In this document: one piece after another, positions 45,759 to 54,785 of the stretch
Numbering within the stretch: position 1 is the first letter of the stretch
Layout: every line of letters starts with the position of its first letter
From: JALORV01 sp963766365
Lineage (GTDB): Bacteria; Pseudomonadota; Gammaproteobacteria; Burkholderiales; Burkholderiaceae_F
NCBI GenBank assembly: GCA_963766365.1
Contig: CAVXZK010000009.1
Coordinates: 85,640 to 149,639 of the forward strand
DNA: 64,000 bases
Direction: 5' to 3'
Position numbers and translations under genes: made by a program
Notes under the pieces: generated by a model
Database searches by the model: none
Told to the model about the DNA's origin: nothing
The model's input: only the letters and a program-made list of their open reading frames with translations

Positions 45759-46937
45759 TCAGTTTGGCGAGGCGGACTTGCCGTCCGGCGTGCGACGATC
45801 GGCGAGCTTGGCCTCGCCGGGCACGCCGACGACCTTCGCCGCAAGGCCGTCCTTGAGGTTGTCGAATTTCGTGGCGAGCACGACGTCGGACGGCGACAGT
45901 CCCGACGTGATTTCCACGAGTTGCGCGCGTTCGTCGCGCTTTCCGGTGGCGATGTTCCGACGCGCCAGCTTGCCGTCGGCGATCACCCACACGTAGCTCT
46001 GCTGCCCGTCCGAGCGCACCGCGGACATCGGCAGCGACGGCGCCTCGGATTCCGGCATCGTGGTCAGCATGACCTTCGCAAACATGCCGGCCTTGAGCAG
46101 TGTCTCCTCATTCGGCAGCGAGACATAGATATTGACGGTGCGTGTACCCGGCTCCGTGCTGGGATTGATGCGCTCAACCCGGCCGGTGAACGAGCGTCCG
46201 TGTATGCCCTCGATGTCGACCTGCGCGGTCATGCCCTTGCGGATCTGCGGCACGTCGGACACCGGAACCTGGGCCTGAACCTCCAGCTCCGCCAGGTCGA
46301 CGATCGCCATCAGCGGCGCATCGAAGGCCAGCTTTTCGCCCGGCTGCACGTGGCGCCTGGCGACAACGCCCCCGATAGGCGCGCGAACGACGGAGTCGTT
46401 CATCTGGATCTGCGTCTGCTCGAGCTGCGCCTTCGCCGCGGCGACGGCTGCGAGCTGCGCCTGGTACGCCGAGTCCGCCGTGTCGAAGGCGTTCTGCGAA
46501 ATGAAGTTCTGCTTCACCAGCTGCGCGTTGGCGAGCCGCGTCCGCTCGGTCGTGGCCAGCTGCGCACGCGAGGACTCGTAGGTCGCAGTGCGCTCGGCCA
46601 GTTGGGCACGCAGTTGCGCGGTGTCGAACTCCGCCACGATCTGGCCGGCGCTGACGCGATCACCCTCGCGCACCAGCACGCGCTTCACTTCGGCCGACAG
46701 CTTGGAGCGCACCGTCGCCTGGGACACCGCCAGCACGCTGCCGGGCACGCTGAGTTCGACCGACAGCCGCTTTGGCTGCACGGTCACGACGTCAGCGCGA
46801 GCAAACTCCAGCGGCGGCCGCTCGTCCTTCTGGGCCTGCGGCTTGGATTGCCGCGACGCGATGACCGCGCCTCCGCCCCCGGCAATGGCCAGCACCACCA
46901 GCCCCACCAGCCAGCCGATCTTCGTGCGTCGTTTCAT
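45759..46937 (-). CDS. RND efflux periplasmic adaptor (membrane fusion protein)
   Basis: This 392-aa protein has an N-terminal signal-anchor helix (IGWLVGLVVLAIAGGGGAVIA), a barrel-sandwich lipoyl-like domain split by a helical hairpin with periodic Ala/Leu and Gln (residues ~95-180), then beta-barrel and membrane-proximal domains (GGVVARRHVQPGEKL). It links the RND permease to an outer-membrane channel. It is 47 bp upstream of the permease on the same strand, forming an operon. A 226-bp gap upstream separates it from ntrC and should hold the promoter; no regulator gene is adjacent. Confidence 0.94.
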   Translation of the reverse strand: MKRRTKIGWLVGLVVLAIAGGGGAVIASRQSKPQAQKDERPPLEFARADVVTVQPKRLSVELSVPGSVLAVSQATVRSKLSAEVKRVLVREGDRVSAGQIVAEFDTAQLRAQLAERTATYESSRAQLATTERTRLANAQLVKQNFISQNAFDTADSAYQAQLAAVAAAKAQLEQTQIQMNDSVVRAPIGGVVARRHVQPGEKLAFDAPLMAIVDLAELEVQAQVPVSDVPQIRKGMTAQVDIEGIHGRSFTGRVERINPSTEPGTRTVNIYVSLPNEETLLKAGMFAKVMLTTMPESEAPSLPMSAVRSDGQQSYVWVIADGKLARRNIATGKRDERAQLVEITSGLSPSDVVLATKFDNLKDGLAAKVVGVPGEAKLADRRTPDGKSASPN

Positions 46938-47163
46938 GGAGCTCCCCGGGCATGGCTTCGACGCCGGGTTGACGTCGAAAGTTTGCGCGGATTCGTGACC
47001 CGCCGGCCATGCCGTCTACGTGGGGGCGGATTATCCGCGCGCGCTTCCCGGTGTCGCCAGCAGTGCGACGAAGTGCAGGCGGCCGCGACGAAACGCAGCC
47101 GGCGGGGATGGAGTGCCGGGTCTGCGCCACAATCGTCGGGCGGTGACCGCAGCCGCCGCCGGT

Positions 47164-48612
47164 TCAGTCTTCCAGTTGCAGTTCCTGGATCTTCCGGGTG
47201 ATCGTGTTTCGGCCGACGCCCAGGCGCGTGGCGGCATCGATCCGGCGCCCGTGGGTGTGCCGCAGCGCGGTGCGTATGACGGCCGCCTCGAAATCCCGGG
47301 CGAGGCTGTCCATGACGTCGGGGAATCCGGCCTGCAGTCGCCGCTCGACTTCCGCGATCAGCGACGCGGTCCAATCGCCCGTCGGAACCGCCATCAGGGT
47401 TGGCGCCGCCGGAACCGCAGACATCGTGGGCTCGGTCCGGGCCGGAATCGCTGCCGGTGTGTCCTGGCGCATTTCCAGCGGCAGGTCCTCGACCTTGATG
47501 ACCTGGGCCGGCGCCAGCACGGTCAGCCAGTGGCACAGGTTCTCGAGCTGGCGCACATTGCCCGGGAACGGTTGCTGGCTGATGAAGCGCAGCGCTTCTT
47601 CCGACAGCTTCTTCGGCTCGACGCCCAGTTCCTGGGCGCTCTTCACCAGGAAGTGGCGGGCCAGCAATGGAATGTCCTCGGAGCGTTCGCGCAGCGCGGG
47701 CAGCCGCAGCCGGATCACATTGAGGCGGTGGTACAGGTCTTCGCGGAACAGGCCCTGGCGCACCCGCTCTTCCAGGTTCTGGTGCGTGGCCGCTATGACG
47801 CGCACGTCGGCCTTGATCGGTTGATGGCCGCCAACGCGGTAGTAGAAGCCATCAGACAGCACACGCAGCAGGCGCGTCTGCAATTCGGCGGGCATGTCGC
47901 CGATCTCGTCGAGGAACAGCGTTCCGCCCTCGGCCTGCTCGAAGCGGCCGCGCCGCATCGCCTGGGCCCCGGTGAACGCGCCACGCTCATGGCCGAAAAG
48001 CTCGGACTCCATCAGGTCGCGCGGGATCGCCGCCATGTTGAGCGCGATGAACGGCGCCGCAACCCGCGGGCTGTGCTTGTGCAGCGCTCGGGCCACCACC
48101 TCCTTGCCGCTGCCTGACTCGCCGGTCAGCAGGACGGTCACGTTGGACTGGCTGAGCCGCCCGATCGCGCGGAACACGTCCTGCATCGCCGGCGCCTGGC
48201 CGAGGATCTCCGGGACCTCGCCCAGCGCCTCGTCGGTACTCGACTCGCGCACGCTCTCGTCGACCGCGCGGCGGATCAGCTCGACGGCCTTGTCGACATC
48301 GAATGGCTTGGGCAGGTATTCGAAGGCCCCGCCCTGGAACGCGGAGACCGCACTCTCAAGGTCCGAAAACGCCGTCATCACGATGACCGGCAACGCCGGG
48401 TGGCGTCGCTTGACCGCGCGCAGCAGCTCGATGCCGCTCATGCCGGGCATGCGGATGTCGGAGATCAGAACCTGCGGGCTGTCGTGTTCGAGCTCGTTCA
48501 GCACATCCTGCGCCACGCCGAAGGCCTTGCACGGCAGGTTCTCGCGAGCGAGCGCCTTTTCGAGGACCCAGCGTATCGAGCGATCGTCGTCGACGATCCA
48601 GATTGGCTTCAT
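47164..48612 (-). CDS. ntrC: Nitrogen regulation response regulator NtrC (NR-I)
   Basis: This 482-aa protein has a receiver domain (DDD at 8-10, phospho-Asp in ISDIRMPGMSGIE), a sigma-54 AAA+ domain with Walker A GESGSGKEVVARAL, the sigma-54-contact motif GAFTGA, and Walker B GGTLFLDEIGDM. A Fis-type helix-turn-helix at the C-terminus contains TRLGVGRNTITRKIQELQ. Phosphorylated by NtrB under nitrogen limitation, it activates sigma-54 promoters such as that predicted for glnA. The start overlaps the ntrB stop (ATGA), so the pair is coupled. Confidence 0.97.
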   Translation of the reverse strand: MKPIWIVDDDRSIRWVLEKALARENLPCKAFGVAQDVLNELEHDSPQVLISDIRMPGMSGIELLRAVKRRHPALPVIVMTAFSDLESAVSAFQGGAFEYLPKPFDVDKAVELIRRAVDESVRESSTDEALGEVPEILGQAPAMQDVFRAIGRLSQSNVTVLLTGESGSGKEVVARALHKHSPRVAAPFIALNMAAIPRDLMESELFGHERGAFTGAQAMRRGRFEQAEGGTLFLDEIGDMPAELQTRLLRVLSDGFYYRVGGHQPIKADVRVIAATHQNLEERVRQGLFREDLYHRLNVIRLRLPALRERSEDIPLLARHFLVKSAQELGVEPKKLSEEALRFISQQPFPGNVRQLENLCHWLTVLAPAQVIKVEDLPLEMRQDTPAAIPARTEPTMSAVPAAPTLMAVPTGDWTASLIAEVERRLQAGFPDVMDSLARDFEAAVIRTALRHTHGRRIDAATRLGVGRNTITRKIQELQLED

Positions 48613-49694
48613 GGGAGCGGTATCAGGATGCGGAAATCGGTTCGGCCCGGCCGGCTATCAACTTCGATGATGCCGTCGTGCTGCTGAACGAAGGTCTGCG
48701 CCAGCGTGAGTCCGAGGCCGGTGCCGTCGTCGCGGCCCGAAACCAGCGGAAAGAAAATGCGGTCCTTGATGTCATTCGGTACGCCCGGCCCGTTGTCGAT
48801 CACATGCAAGTCCAGTGCCAAGCGATGTCGGCTGCGCGCGATCGTCACCTGCCGTGCCACACGCGTGCGCAGCGTGATGACCGCATCGCCGGCAGCGATG
48901 CGGGACTCCAGCGCCTGCGTGGCATTGCGCACGATGTTGAGCAGCGCCTGGATCAGCTGTTCACGATCGCCAAGAAAGTCGGGGGCGCTCGCGTCGTAGT
49001 CGCGCTCGATCGTCAGTCCGCGCGGGAACTCCGCGAGGATCACCAGTCGCACGCGCTCGCACACTTCGTGGATGTTGAGTTCGCCCACCATGCGCGGACT
49101 GCGATGCGGCGCCAGCAGCCGATCGACCAGCGCCTGCAGTCGATCCGCCTCGGCGATGATGACCCGTGTGTATTCGCGTTGCTCCGGCGACGCGAGTTCC
49201 GCGTCCAGCAGCTGCGCGGCGCCGCGAACGCCACCCAGCGGATTCTTGATCTCGTGGGCCAGGTTGCGCAGCAGCTGCCGGTTCGCCTCGGATAAACCAA
49301 GCTGGCGCTCTTCGCGATCGACCTTGAGCTGCTGCTCGATTTCGGAGATTTCAAGCACCAGCGGAGTGCTTGAACCGTACTGCGCCGTCGCGGTCACCCG
49401 TACCGGGACGGGCTCGCGTCCCAGGCGCTTGAGTTCAAGTACCTGCCGCCGTTCGCCAAAGGCATTGTTGCGCGCATCGGCCACCAGTTCCTGCATCTGC
49501 AGCGAGTCGCCGATGACCCGCTCGGCAGACTGTCCAAGCAGGTTCTTGCGGGAAATACCGAGCAGCAGTTCGGCAGCCTGGTTCACATGCACGATGCGCG
49601 CCGACGCGTCGAGCACGAGGACCGCGGTCGACAGCAGGTCCAGGCCTTCGAACGGACTGCCGATGAAGGGCTCGATGGGCACGTACGCGCTCAC
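48609..49694 (-). CDS. ntrB: Nitrogen regulation sensor histidine kinase NtrB (NR-II)
   Basis: This 361-aa cytoplasmic kinase has a PAS domain (~20-120, with VLDASARIVHVNQAAELLLG), a phospho-acceptor His in NLAHEIKNPLGGVRGAAQLL, and an ATPase domain with LLNIVRNATQAL, DNGPGVP and DGTGLGLTLAQTF. It has no transmembrane segment, as expected for NtrB, which is controlled by the PII protein. The start is GTG 49694. It lies between the DUF4124 protein and ntrC in the glnA-linked nitrogen cluster. Confidence 0.95.
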   Translation of the reverse strand: MSAYVPIEPFIGSPFEGLDLLSTAVLVLDASARIVHVNQAAELLLGISRKNLLGQSAERVIGDSLQMQELVADARNNAFGERRQVLELKRLGREPVPVRVTATAQYGSSTPLVLEISEIEQQLKVDREERQLGLSEANRQLLRNLAHEIKNPLGGVRGAAQLLDAELASPEQREYTRVIIAEADRLQALVDRLLAPHRSPRMVGELNIHEVCERVRLVILAEFPRGLTIERDYDASAPDFLGDREQLIQALLNIVRNATQALESRIAAGDAVITLRTRVARQVTIARSRHRLALDLHVIDNGPGVPNDIKDRIFFPLVSGRDDGTGLGLTLAQTFVQQHDGIIEVDSRPGRTDFRILIPLP

Positions 49695-49739
49695 CCGGCG
49701 ACCCCGCGGGCCGCCGGACGGCCATCGGCCTTCCGGAAA

Positions 49740-50252
49740 TTACTGGGTGCGCAGCAACGCGATCTCGCGGCGCAGGGCGCTGACGTTGTTCTCGACGCGC
49801 GTGATGTCGTCGCGAAGTCGCTGGACCCGCTCCTGATAGAGCGCGTAGTTGCGCTCGTCACCGCGTCGCTCCGGCTCGCCGCTGTTGAACTCGGCGCGCA
49901 GGCCGCCCAGGCGTTCTTCCTCGGCCCTCAGTTCGTCCTCGAGGATGCGCCGACGATCGCTGTCGCGCGTGCGCTGGGTGTCGCGGTCGACGCGCGGAAA
50001 GGCTGCCGGGGAGACGGTGACTCGTTCCTCCACCGCTGGCCGGGTGCCCCGGTTCGCAGGCTGCCGCGGCGCGGGCAGCGACAGTACCGGGCCCACATCG
50101 ACCCGCTTGCAGCCCTTGCCGCTGCCGACGTTCTGGAACGACTTGTTGCCCTGGTCGTCCACGCAGAGGAAGATGTCCGACGACTGCGCCATGGTTGACC
50201 ACGGCACCGCGGCACCAACGCACAGCACGAAGATCGGCAGCAGTCGTTTCAC
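49740..50252 (-). CDS. Exported DUF4124 protein with C-terminal coiled coil
   Basis: This 170-aa protein starts at GTG 50252, with GGGGAG seven bases upstream, giving a signal peptide (KRLLPIFVLCVGAAVPWSTMAQ). A DUF4124-like motif IFLCVDDQGNKSFQNVG follows, with a second Cys in GSGKGCKRVDVGPV. The rest is a charged, Pro-poor coiled coil (RRRILEDELRAEEERLGGL) in the periplasm. Such proteins sit between glnA and ntrB in many betaproteobacteria; no function is known. DUF4124 also occurs in the two glutaredoxin-like proteins at 36-37 kb. Confidence 0.85.
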   Translation of the reverse strand: MKRLLPIFVLCVGAAVPWSTMAQSSDIFLCVDDQGNKSFQNVGSGKGCKRVDVGPVLSLPAPRQPANRGTRPAVEERVTVSPAAFPRVDRDTQRTRDSDRRRILEDELRAEEERLGGLRAEFNSGEPERRGDERNYALYQERVQRLRDDITRVENNVSALRREIALLRTQ

Positions 50253-50388
50253 CTGCGCACTCCCCACGACACGAACCGCCGGCAGTGTAAGGCAGCCACA
50301 CGGCCGGAATAAGCCCAACTGCAAGCAGATCGGGGGTCAGTTCGCGCATTCTGGGGAGGTCGAAGTCATCTCGGAGGCTGAAGCAAAC

Positions 50389-50408
50389 GGGGGCGGTCAC
50401 CCGCCCCC
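50389..50408 (-). terminator. Intrinsic terminator of glnA
   Basis: GGGGGCGG (50389-50396) and CCGCCCCC (50401-50408) form a perfect 8-bp GC stem with a four-base loop, 25 bases past the glnA stop. On the minus strand it is followed by GTTTGCTT, a weak T-rich run, so termination may be partial and allow readthrough into the DUF4124-ntrB-ntrC genes. Confidence 0.65.
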
Positions 50409-50432
50409 ATCGCTTTGCAAGGCGCGGACGCC

Positions 50433-51845
50433 TTAGGACCCGTAGTACATGTCGAATTCGACCGGGTGTGTGGTCATGCGGAAGCGGGTGACCTCTTCCA
50501 TCTTCAGCGTGATGTAAGCGTCGATCATGTCGTTGGCGAACACGCCACCACGCGTCAGGTACTCGCGGTCCCTGTCGAGGTTGTCGAGCGCCTCATCGAG
50601 CGATGCGCACGGATGCGGAATCTTTGCGGCCTCCTCGGGCTCCAGGTCGTACAGGTTCTTGTCCATCGGCTCGCCAGGATGGATCTTGTTCTGCACGCCG
50701 TCGAGGCCGGCCATCAGCATCGCCGCAAACGCCAGGTACGGATTGGCGGTCGGATCCGGGAATCGCACTTCGACGCGGCGCCCCTTCGGGTTGGACACAT
50801 ACGGAATGCGGCAGGACGCAGAGCGATTGCGTGCCGAATAGGCCAGGTTGATCGGCGCTTCGAAGCCCGGCACCAGGCGCTTGTAGGAATTCGTTCCCGG
50901 GTTGGTGAAGGCATTCAGCGATTTCGCATGCTTGATGATGCCGCCGATGTAATAGAGCGCGAAGTCCGAAAGCCCGGCGTAACCATTGCCGGCGAAGAGA
51001 TTGTTGCCGTCCTTCCACACCGACTGGTGCACGTGCATGCCCGAGCCGTTGTCGCCGACGACTGGCTTTGGCATGAAGGTCGCTGTCTTGCCGTAGCTCG
51101 CCGCGACGTTCCACACCGTGTACTTCAGGATTTGCAGCCAGTCAGCACGCTTCACCAGCGTCGAAAACTTGGTACCGATCTCGCACTGGCCCGGTGCCGC
51201 GACTTCGTGGTGATGGACTTCCACCTCGACGCCTTGCTGCTCGAGCAGCAGGCACATTTCGGAACGAATGTCCTGCAATGAATCGGTCGGCGGTACGGGG
51301 AAGTAGCCACCCTTGACCGGCGGACGATGCGCGAGGTTGCCGGCCTCGTAGTCGATCCCGGTCGACCACGGCGCCTCTTCGGACTTGATGCGGACGTGGC
51401 AGCCCGACATGTCGACGTTCCACGTCACGCTGTCGAAAATGAAGAATTCGGGCTCGGGACCGAAGTACGCGGTGTCGCCCATTCCCGTGGATTTCAGGTA
51501 GGCCTCAGCGCGCTTGGCAAGCGAACGCGGGTCGCGGTCATAGCCTTTGCCGGTCGATGGCTCGATCACGTCGCAGGTGATGATCAGCGTGTTTTCCTCG
51601 CGAAACGGGTCCATGCGCGCGGAGCCGGGATCGGGCATCAGCAGCATGTCTGACGCTTCGATTCCCTTCCAGCCGCCGATCGACGAGCCGTCGAACGCGT
51701 GGCCCTGTTCGAACTTGTCTTCCTCAAATGCCTTGGCCGGCACGGACACGTGCTGCTCTTTGCCCTTCGTGTCGGTAAAGCGCAGATCAACGAAAAGAGC
51801 CTCGTTGTCCGTGATCATCTTCATGACATCTTTGGCCGTGGCCAT
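50433..51845 (-). CDS. glnA: Glutamine synthetase, type I
   Basis: This 470-aa protein has the GS-I features: ALFVDLRFTDTKGKEQHV near the N-terminus, FDGSSIGGWKGIEASDM, metal ligands in EVEVHHHEVAAPGQCEIG, ATP-binding KPVVGDNGSGMHVHQS, and the adenylylation-site region MDKNLYDLEPEEAA with the conserved Tyr. It condenses glutamate and ammonia to glutamine and is controlled by adenylylation and transcription. A sigma-54-type promoter and an NtrC-site match lie upstream. The length is normal for bacterial GS-I-beta. Confidence 0.98.
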   Translation of the reverse strand: MATAKDVMKMITDNEALFVDLRFTDTKGKEQHVSVPAKAFEEDKFEQGHAFDGSSIGGWKGIEASDMLLMPDPGSARMDPFREENTLIITCDVIEPSTGKGYDRDPRSLAKRAEAYLKSTGMGDTAYFGPEPEFFIFDSVTWNVDMSGCHVRIKSEEAPWSTGIDYEAGNLAHRPPVKGGYFPVPPTDSLQDIRSEMCLLLEQQGVEVEVHHHEVAAPGQCEIGTKFSTLVKRADWLQILKYTVWNVAASYGKTATFMPKPVVGDNGSGMHVHQSVWKDGNNLFAGNGYAGLSDFALYYIGGIIKHAKSLNAFTNPGTNSYKRLVPGFEAPINLAYSARNRSASCRIPYVSNPKGRRVEVRFPDPTANPYLAFAAMLMAGLDGVQNKIHPGEPMDKNLYDLEPEEAAKIPHPCASLDEALDNLDRDREYLTRGGVFANDMIDAYITLKMEEVTRFRMTTHPVEFDMYYGS

Positions 51846-51928
51846 TCTTTCCTTCTCCTCTATCGCTCGTGGTTGAAAACGATCCCGGCTCTCGGGCCTG
51901 GACGCAGCAGGAACTGGTGCACCGCAAC

Positions 51929-51943
51929 GCAGGAACTATGCCA
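51929..51943 (-). promoter_or_regulatory. Sigma-54-type promoter of glnA
   Basis: On the minus strand the sequence reads TGGCAT-AGTTC-CTGC (51943-51929), with GG and GC exactly 10 bases apart as required for -24/-12 elements; the consensus is TGGCAC-N5-TTGC. The start would be near 51918, leaving a ~70-base leader before the glnA ATG. It fits the adjacent ntrB/ntrC genes. Confidence 0.72.
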
Positions 51944-51968
51944 AAGCCCCGTCGGAGGGCTTTGATCC

Positions 51969-51985
51969 TGCACTACCCTTGTGCG
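51969..51985 (-). promoter_or_regulatory. NtrC binding site upstream of glnA
   Basis: TGCACTACCCTTGTGCG matches the 17-bp NtrC dyad TGCAC-N7-GTGCA at nine of the ten dyad bases, 26 bases upstream of the -24 element. A GGTGCACC half-dyad at 51916-51923 is next to the predicted start site and could be a second, weaker contact. Confidence 0.65.
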
Positions 51986-52098
51986 ACATCGGGTTACCTT
52001 CCTCCCGATTATTCCAGCACGCCGCGGGCGCTAGGTCTAACTGCACCACGGCAGTGCATTATGCGCCAAGAACGAGCACACACGCACCGTTTCGATGC

Positions 52099-53334
52099 TT
52101 AGGAGCCGGAGGGCAAAAAAAGCGCCTGCAAATCGCTCAGGAAGCGCGCGCCGAGGGCGGTCGGGCGCCAACGCGCGTGATCGACGGTCATCAGGCCGCG
52201 GCGTTCGGCCTCCTCCAGCTGGCGCTGAATCGCCGTAGGCGGCAGCCCTGTCCGTTCGGTGAACCACATGGCCGGCACGCCCTCGAGCAAGCGCATCGCA
52301 TTCAGCATGAACTCGAACGGCAGGTCCGCACGTCCGACTTCGACATCTTCGGCGAGAAACTCGCCGCGCGACGCCCGCTGCAGGTAGCTCGCCGGGCTGC
52401 GATAACGGACCTGTCGCACGACGCGATGGGGAAACGACAGCTTGGAGTGCGCTCCGGGTCCGACCCCGAGGTAATCCCCGAAGCCCCAGTAATTGAGGTT
52501 GTGCCGCGACTCGCGCTCCGCCCGGGCATACGCGGAGACTTCGTAGTGCCGGTAGCCCGATTCCCCGGTCCGCTGCTCGATCCACGCGTGCATCGACGCA
52601 GTAACGTCTTCGTCCGGCAGCGGCGGTGGGCGCTTGGCGAAGACCGTGTTGGGCTCGAGCGTCAGCTGGTAGAGCGAAAGATGCGGCGGCTCCAGCAGCA
52701 GCGCCTGCTCGACATCGCGCTGCGCTTCTTCGAGCGTCTGCTGCGGCAGTCCGTACATCAGGTCGAGGTTGAAGTTGTCGAACGCGCGACGGGCGACCTC
52801 GACCGCGGCGAGCGCCTGGCGGCGATCGTGGATGCGACCTAATGCCTGCAGCTTTGCTTCATCGAAGGACTGGATCCCGAGCGACAGACGATTGACGCCG
52901 GAGGCGCGATAGGCCGCAAAGCGCTCGGCTTCCACGGTGCCGGGGTTGGCCTCCAGCGTGATCTCGCAGTCGGCCTCGAGCACCAGCAGCGCGCGGACGT
53001 CCGAGAGCAGACACTCGACACCGGCCGCGCTGAGCAGGCTCGGTGTGCCGCCGCCGATGAAGACACTGATGATGCGTCGTCCCCAGATCAGCGGCAGCGC
53101 CGTTTCGATGTCGGCACGCAGCGCACGCAGGTAGTCCGCTTCGGGGATCGCGATCGCTCCTCCTTCCGGTTCGTGGGAGTTGAAGTCGCAGTAGGGACAC
53201 TTGCGCACGCACCAGGGGAAGTGGATGTATAGCGACAGCGGCGGCAGCGCCGGCAGGCTGAGCGTCCCAGGGCGCAAATACACAGCAACGTCCGCCGGCG
53301 TGGCGCCGGCAGGCGCAATCGGAATCACGTCCAT
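52099..53334 (-). CDS. hemW: Heme chaperone / radical-SAM protein HemW
   Basis: This 411-aa protein has the radical-SAM motif CVRKCPYCDFNSH (C-x3-C-x2-C), SVFIGGGTPSLL, LSLGIQSFDEAKLQALGRIH, NFNLDLMYGLPQQT, YWGFGDYLGVGPGAHSK and the C-terminal HemN-like helix region. It resembles HemN, but the three-cysteine C-x3-C-x2-C motif without HemN's extra Cys identifies HemW, a heme-binding chaperone. ATG 53334 gives a short leader before the barrel. It lies 13 bp after rdgB on the same strand. Confidence 0.92.
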   Translation of the reverse strand: MDVIPIAPAGATPADVAVYLRPGTLSLPALPPLSLYIHFPWCVRKCPYCDFNSHEPEGGAIAIPEADYLRALRADIETALPLIWGRRIISVFIGGGTPSLLSAAGVECLLSDVRALLVLEADCEITLEANPGTVEAERFAAYRASGVNRLSLGIQSFDEAKLQALGRIHDRRQALAAVEVARRAFDNFNLDLMYGLPQQTLEEAQRDVEQALLLEPPHLSLYQLTLEPNTVFAKRPPPLPDEDVTASMHAWIEQRTGESGYRHYEVSAYARAERESRHNLNYWGFGDYLGVGPGAHSKLSFPHRVVRQVRYRSPASYLQRASRGEFLAEDVEVGRADLPFEFMLNAMRLLEGVPAMWFTERTGLPPTAIQRQLEEAERRGLMTVDHARWRPTALGARFLSDLQALFLPSGS

Positions 53335-53347
53335 GGCCGCGCCGTCC

Positions 53348-53941
53348 TCAGCGCCACGCGACCAGGCGCTGTGCCAGGTCGCGCATTGCCAGGCCGCGAT
53401 GACTGATGCGGTTCTTGTGCTCGGCGGCGAGCTCGGCCGCGGTCTGACCACAATCGGGCACGAAGAAGAGCGGGTCGTAACCGAAGCCGCCCGCGCCACG
53501 CGGTGCGAGCAGGATCTCGCCGTGCCAGCGCGCGTCAGCCACCAGCGGCTCGGGATCATCGGCTGAGCGCACCGCAACGAGCACGCAGACATAGTGGCCC
53601 CGGCGGTCGGTGCAACCCTGCAACCGGCGCAGCAGTTCCGAGTTGTTCGCGGCGTCGTTCGCATCCGCGCCCGCAAAGCGCGCCGAATGCACTCCGGGCG
53701 CACCGTCGAGCGCCTGCACGCACAGGCCGGAATCGTCGGCCAGCGCCGGCAACCCGCTCTGCGCCGCCGCGTGGCGAGCCTTCGCTAGCGCGTTCTCGAG
53801 GAACGTGAGGTGCGGCTCCGCGGCCGATTCGATGTTGAGCTCGCCCTGGGAGACGACCTCGAAATCCTGCTCCCGCAGCAGCGCGCGGAACTCGCGGAGT
53901 TTTCCGGCGTTGGCGGACGCCAGCACGACGCGTCGGATCAT
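53348..53941 (-). CDS. rdgB: Non-canonical purine NTP pyrophosphatase (RdgB/HAM1)
   Basis: This 197-aa protein starts VVLASANAGKLREFRALL (the family's S/T-x-N-x2-K motif) and contains TFLENALAKARHAA, LADDSGLCVQALDGAPGVHSARFAG and GFGYDPLFFVPDCGQTAAEL. It hydrolyses ITP, dITP and XTP to prevent their incorporation into nucleic acids. ATG 53941 matches the normal N-terminus. It lies between rph and hemW in the conserved order rph-rdgB-hemW. Confidence 0.96.
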   Translation of the reverse strand: MIRRVVLASANAGKLREFRALLREQDFEVVSQGELNIESAAEPHLTFLENALAKARHAAAQSGLPALADDSGLCVQALDGAPGVHSARFAGADANDAANNSELLRRLQGCTDRRGHYVCVLVAVRSADDPEPLVADARWHGEILLAPRGAGGFGYDPLFFVPDCGQTAAELAAEHKNRISHRGLAMRDLAQRLVAWR

Positions 53942-53969
53942 CGGATATCTCCCGCGGGGCGTTGCCGGC

Positions 53970-54713
53970 TCAGACCTCGTCCAGCGCGTGCTTCTGCGCG
54001 GCGACCAGCTCCGAAACACCTTTGCGCGCCAGCGCCATCATCGCTGCCATCTGCGCCTCGGTGAACGGCTCACCTTCCGCCGTGCCCTGCACTTCGACAA
54101 AGCGGCCGTGCCCGGTCATCACGACATTCATGTCCGTCTCGCACTGCGAATCCTCGGCATAGTCGAGGTCGAGTATCGCGGCCGCTTCGAAGACCCCAAC
54201 CGAAACGGCGGCGACATGGTCGCGCACCGGCAGGTTCTCGATCATGCCGCGCTCGCGCAGCCAGCGCGACGCATCGACGGCGGCGACATAGCCGCCAGTA
54301 ATGGCGGCGGTGCGCGTGCCGCCGTCCGCCTGGATCACGTCGCAGTCGATGTGCAATGTGCGTTCGCCGAGCAGCCGCAGGTCGAAAACGGCTCGCAGGC
54401 TGCGACCGATAAGCCGCTGGATCTCGTGCGTCCGACCGCTCTGCTTGCCCCGCGCGGCCTCGCGGTCGCTGCGAGTGTTCGTTGCGCGCGGCAGCATGCC
54501 GTACTCCGCGGTGAGCCAACCCTCGCCCTTGCCTTTCAGGAAGCCGGGGACCTTTTCCTCGACGCTCGCGGTGCAGAGCACGCGCGTGTCGCCGAATTCC
54601 ACCAGCACCGAGCCCTCCGCGTGCTTGGTGTAGCGGCGCGTAAGGCGTACCGGACGCAGCTCGTCCGGGCGGCGCCCGCTGGGTCGTGCAAAAGGGGATG
54701 ACGTCGAGGACAT
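53970..54713 (-). CDS. rph: Ribonuclease PH
   Basis: This 247-aa phosphorolytic exoribonuclease contains RPDELRPVRLTRRYTKHAEGSVLVEFGDTRVLC, EYGMLPRATNTRSDREAARGKQSGRTHEIQRLIGRSLR and HIDCDVIQADGGTRTAAITGGYVA. The RNase PH fold forms a hexamer that trims tRNA 3' ends with inorganic phosphate. It is followed 28 bp later by rdgB, and the PP2C gene lies upstream on the same strand. Confidence 0.97.
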   Translation of the reverse strand: MSSTSSPFARPSGRRPDELRPVRLTRRYTKHAEGSVLVEFGDTRVLCTASVEEKVPGFLKGKGEGWLTAEYGMLPRATNTRSDREAARGKQSGRTHEIQRLIGRSLRAVFDLRLLGERTLHIDCDVIQADGGTRTAAITGGYVAAVDASRWLRERGMIENLPVRDHVAAVSVGVFEAAAILDLDYAEDSQCETDMNVVMTGHGRFVEVQGTAEGEPFTEAQMAAMMALARKGVSELVAAQKHALDEV

Positions 54714-54785
54714 GCGGACCGTCCGATCAGGGAGAAGCCCGCAAGGCTACCGCAGCGCGCACTCAACGCGCCCGGCCGGTGTGCG

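Noticed and set aside
51846..52098. Glutamine riboswitch in the glnA leader
   Set aside because: The leader predicted from the sigma-54 start is only ~70 bases and contains no recognisable glnA-motif core; regulation is better explained by NtrC.
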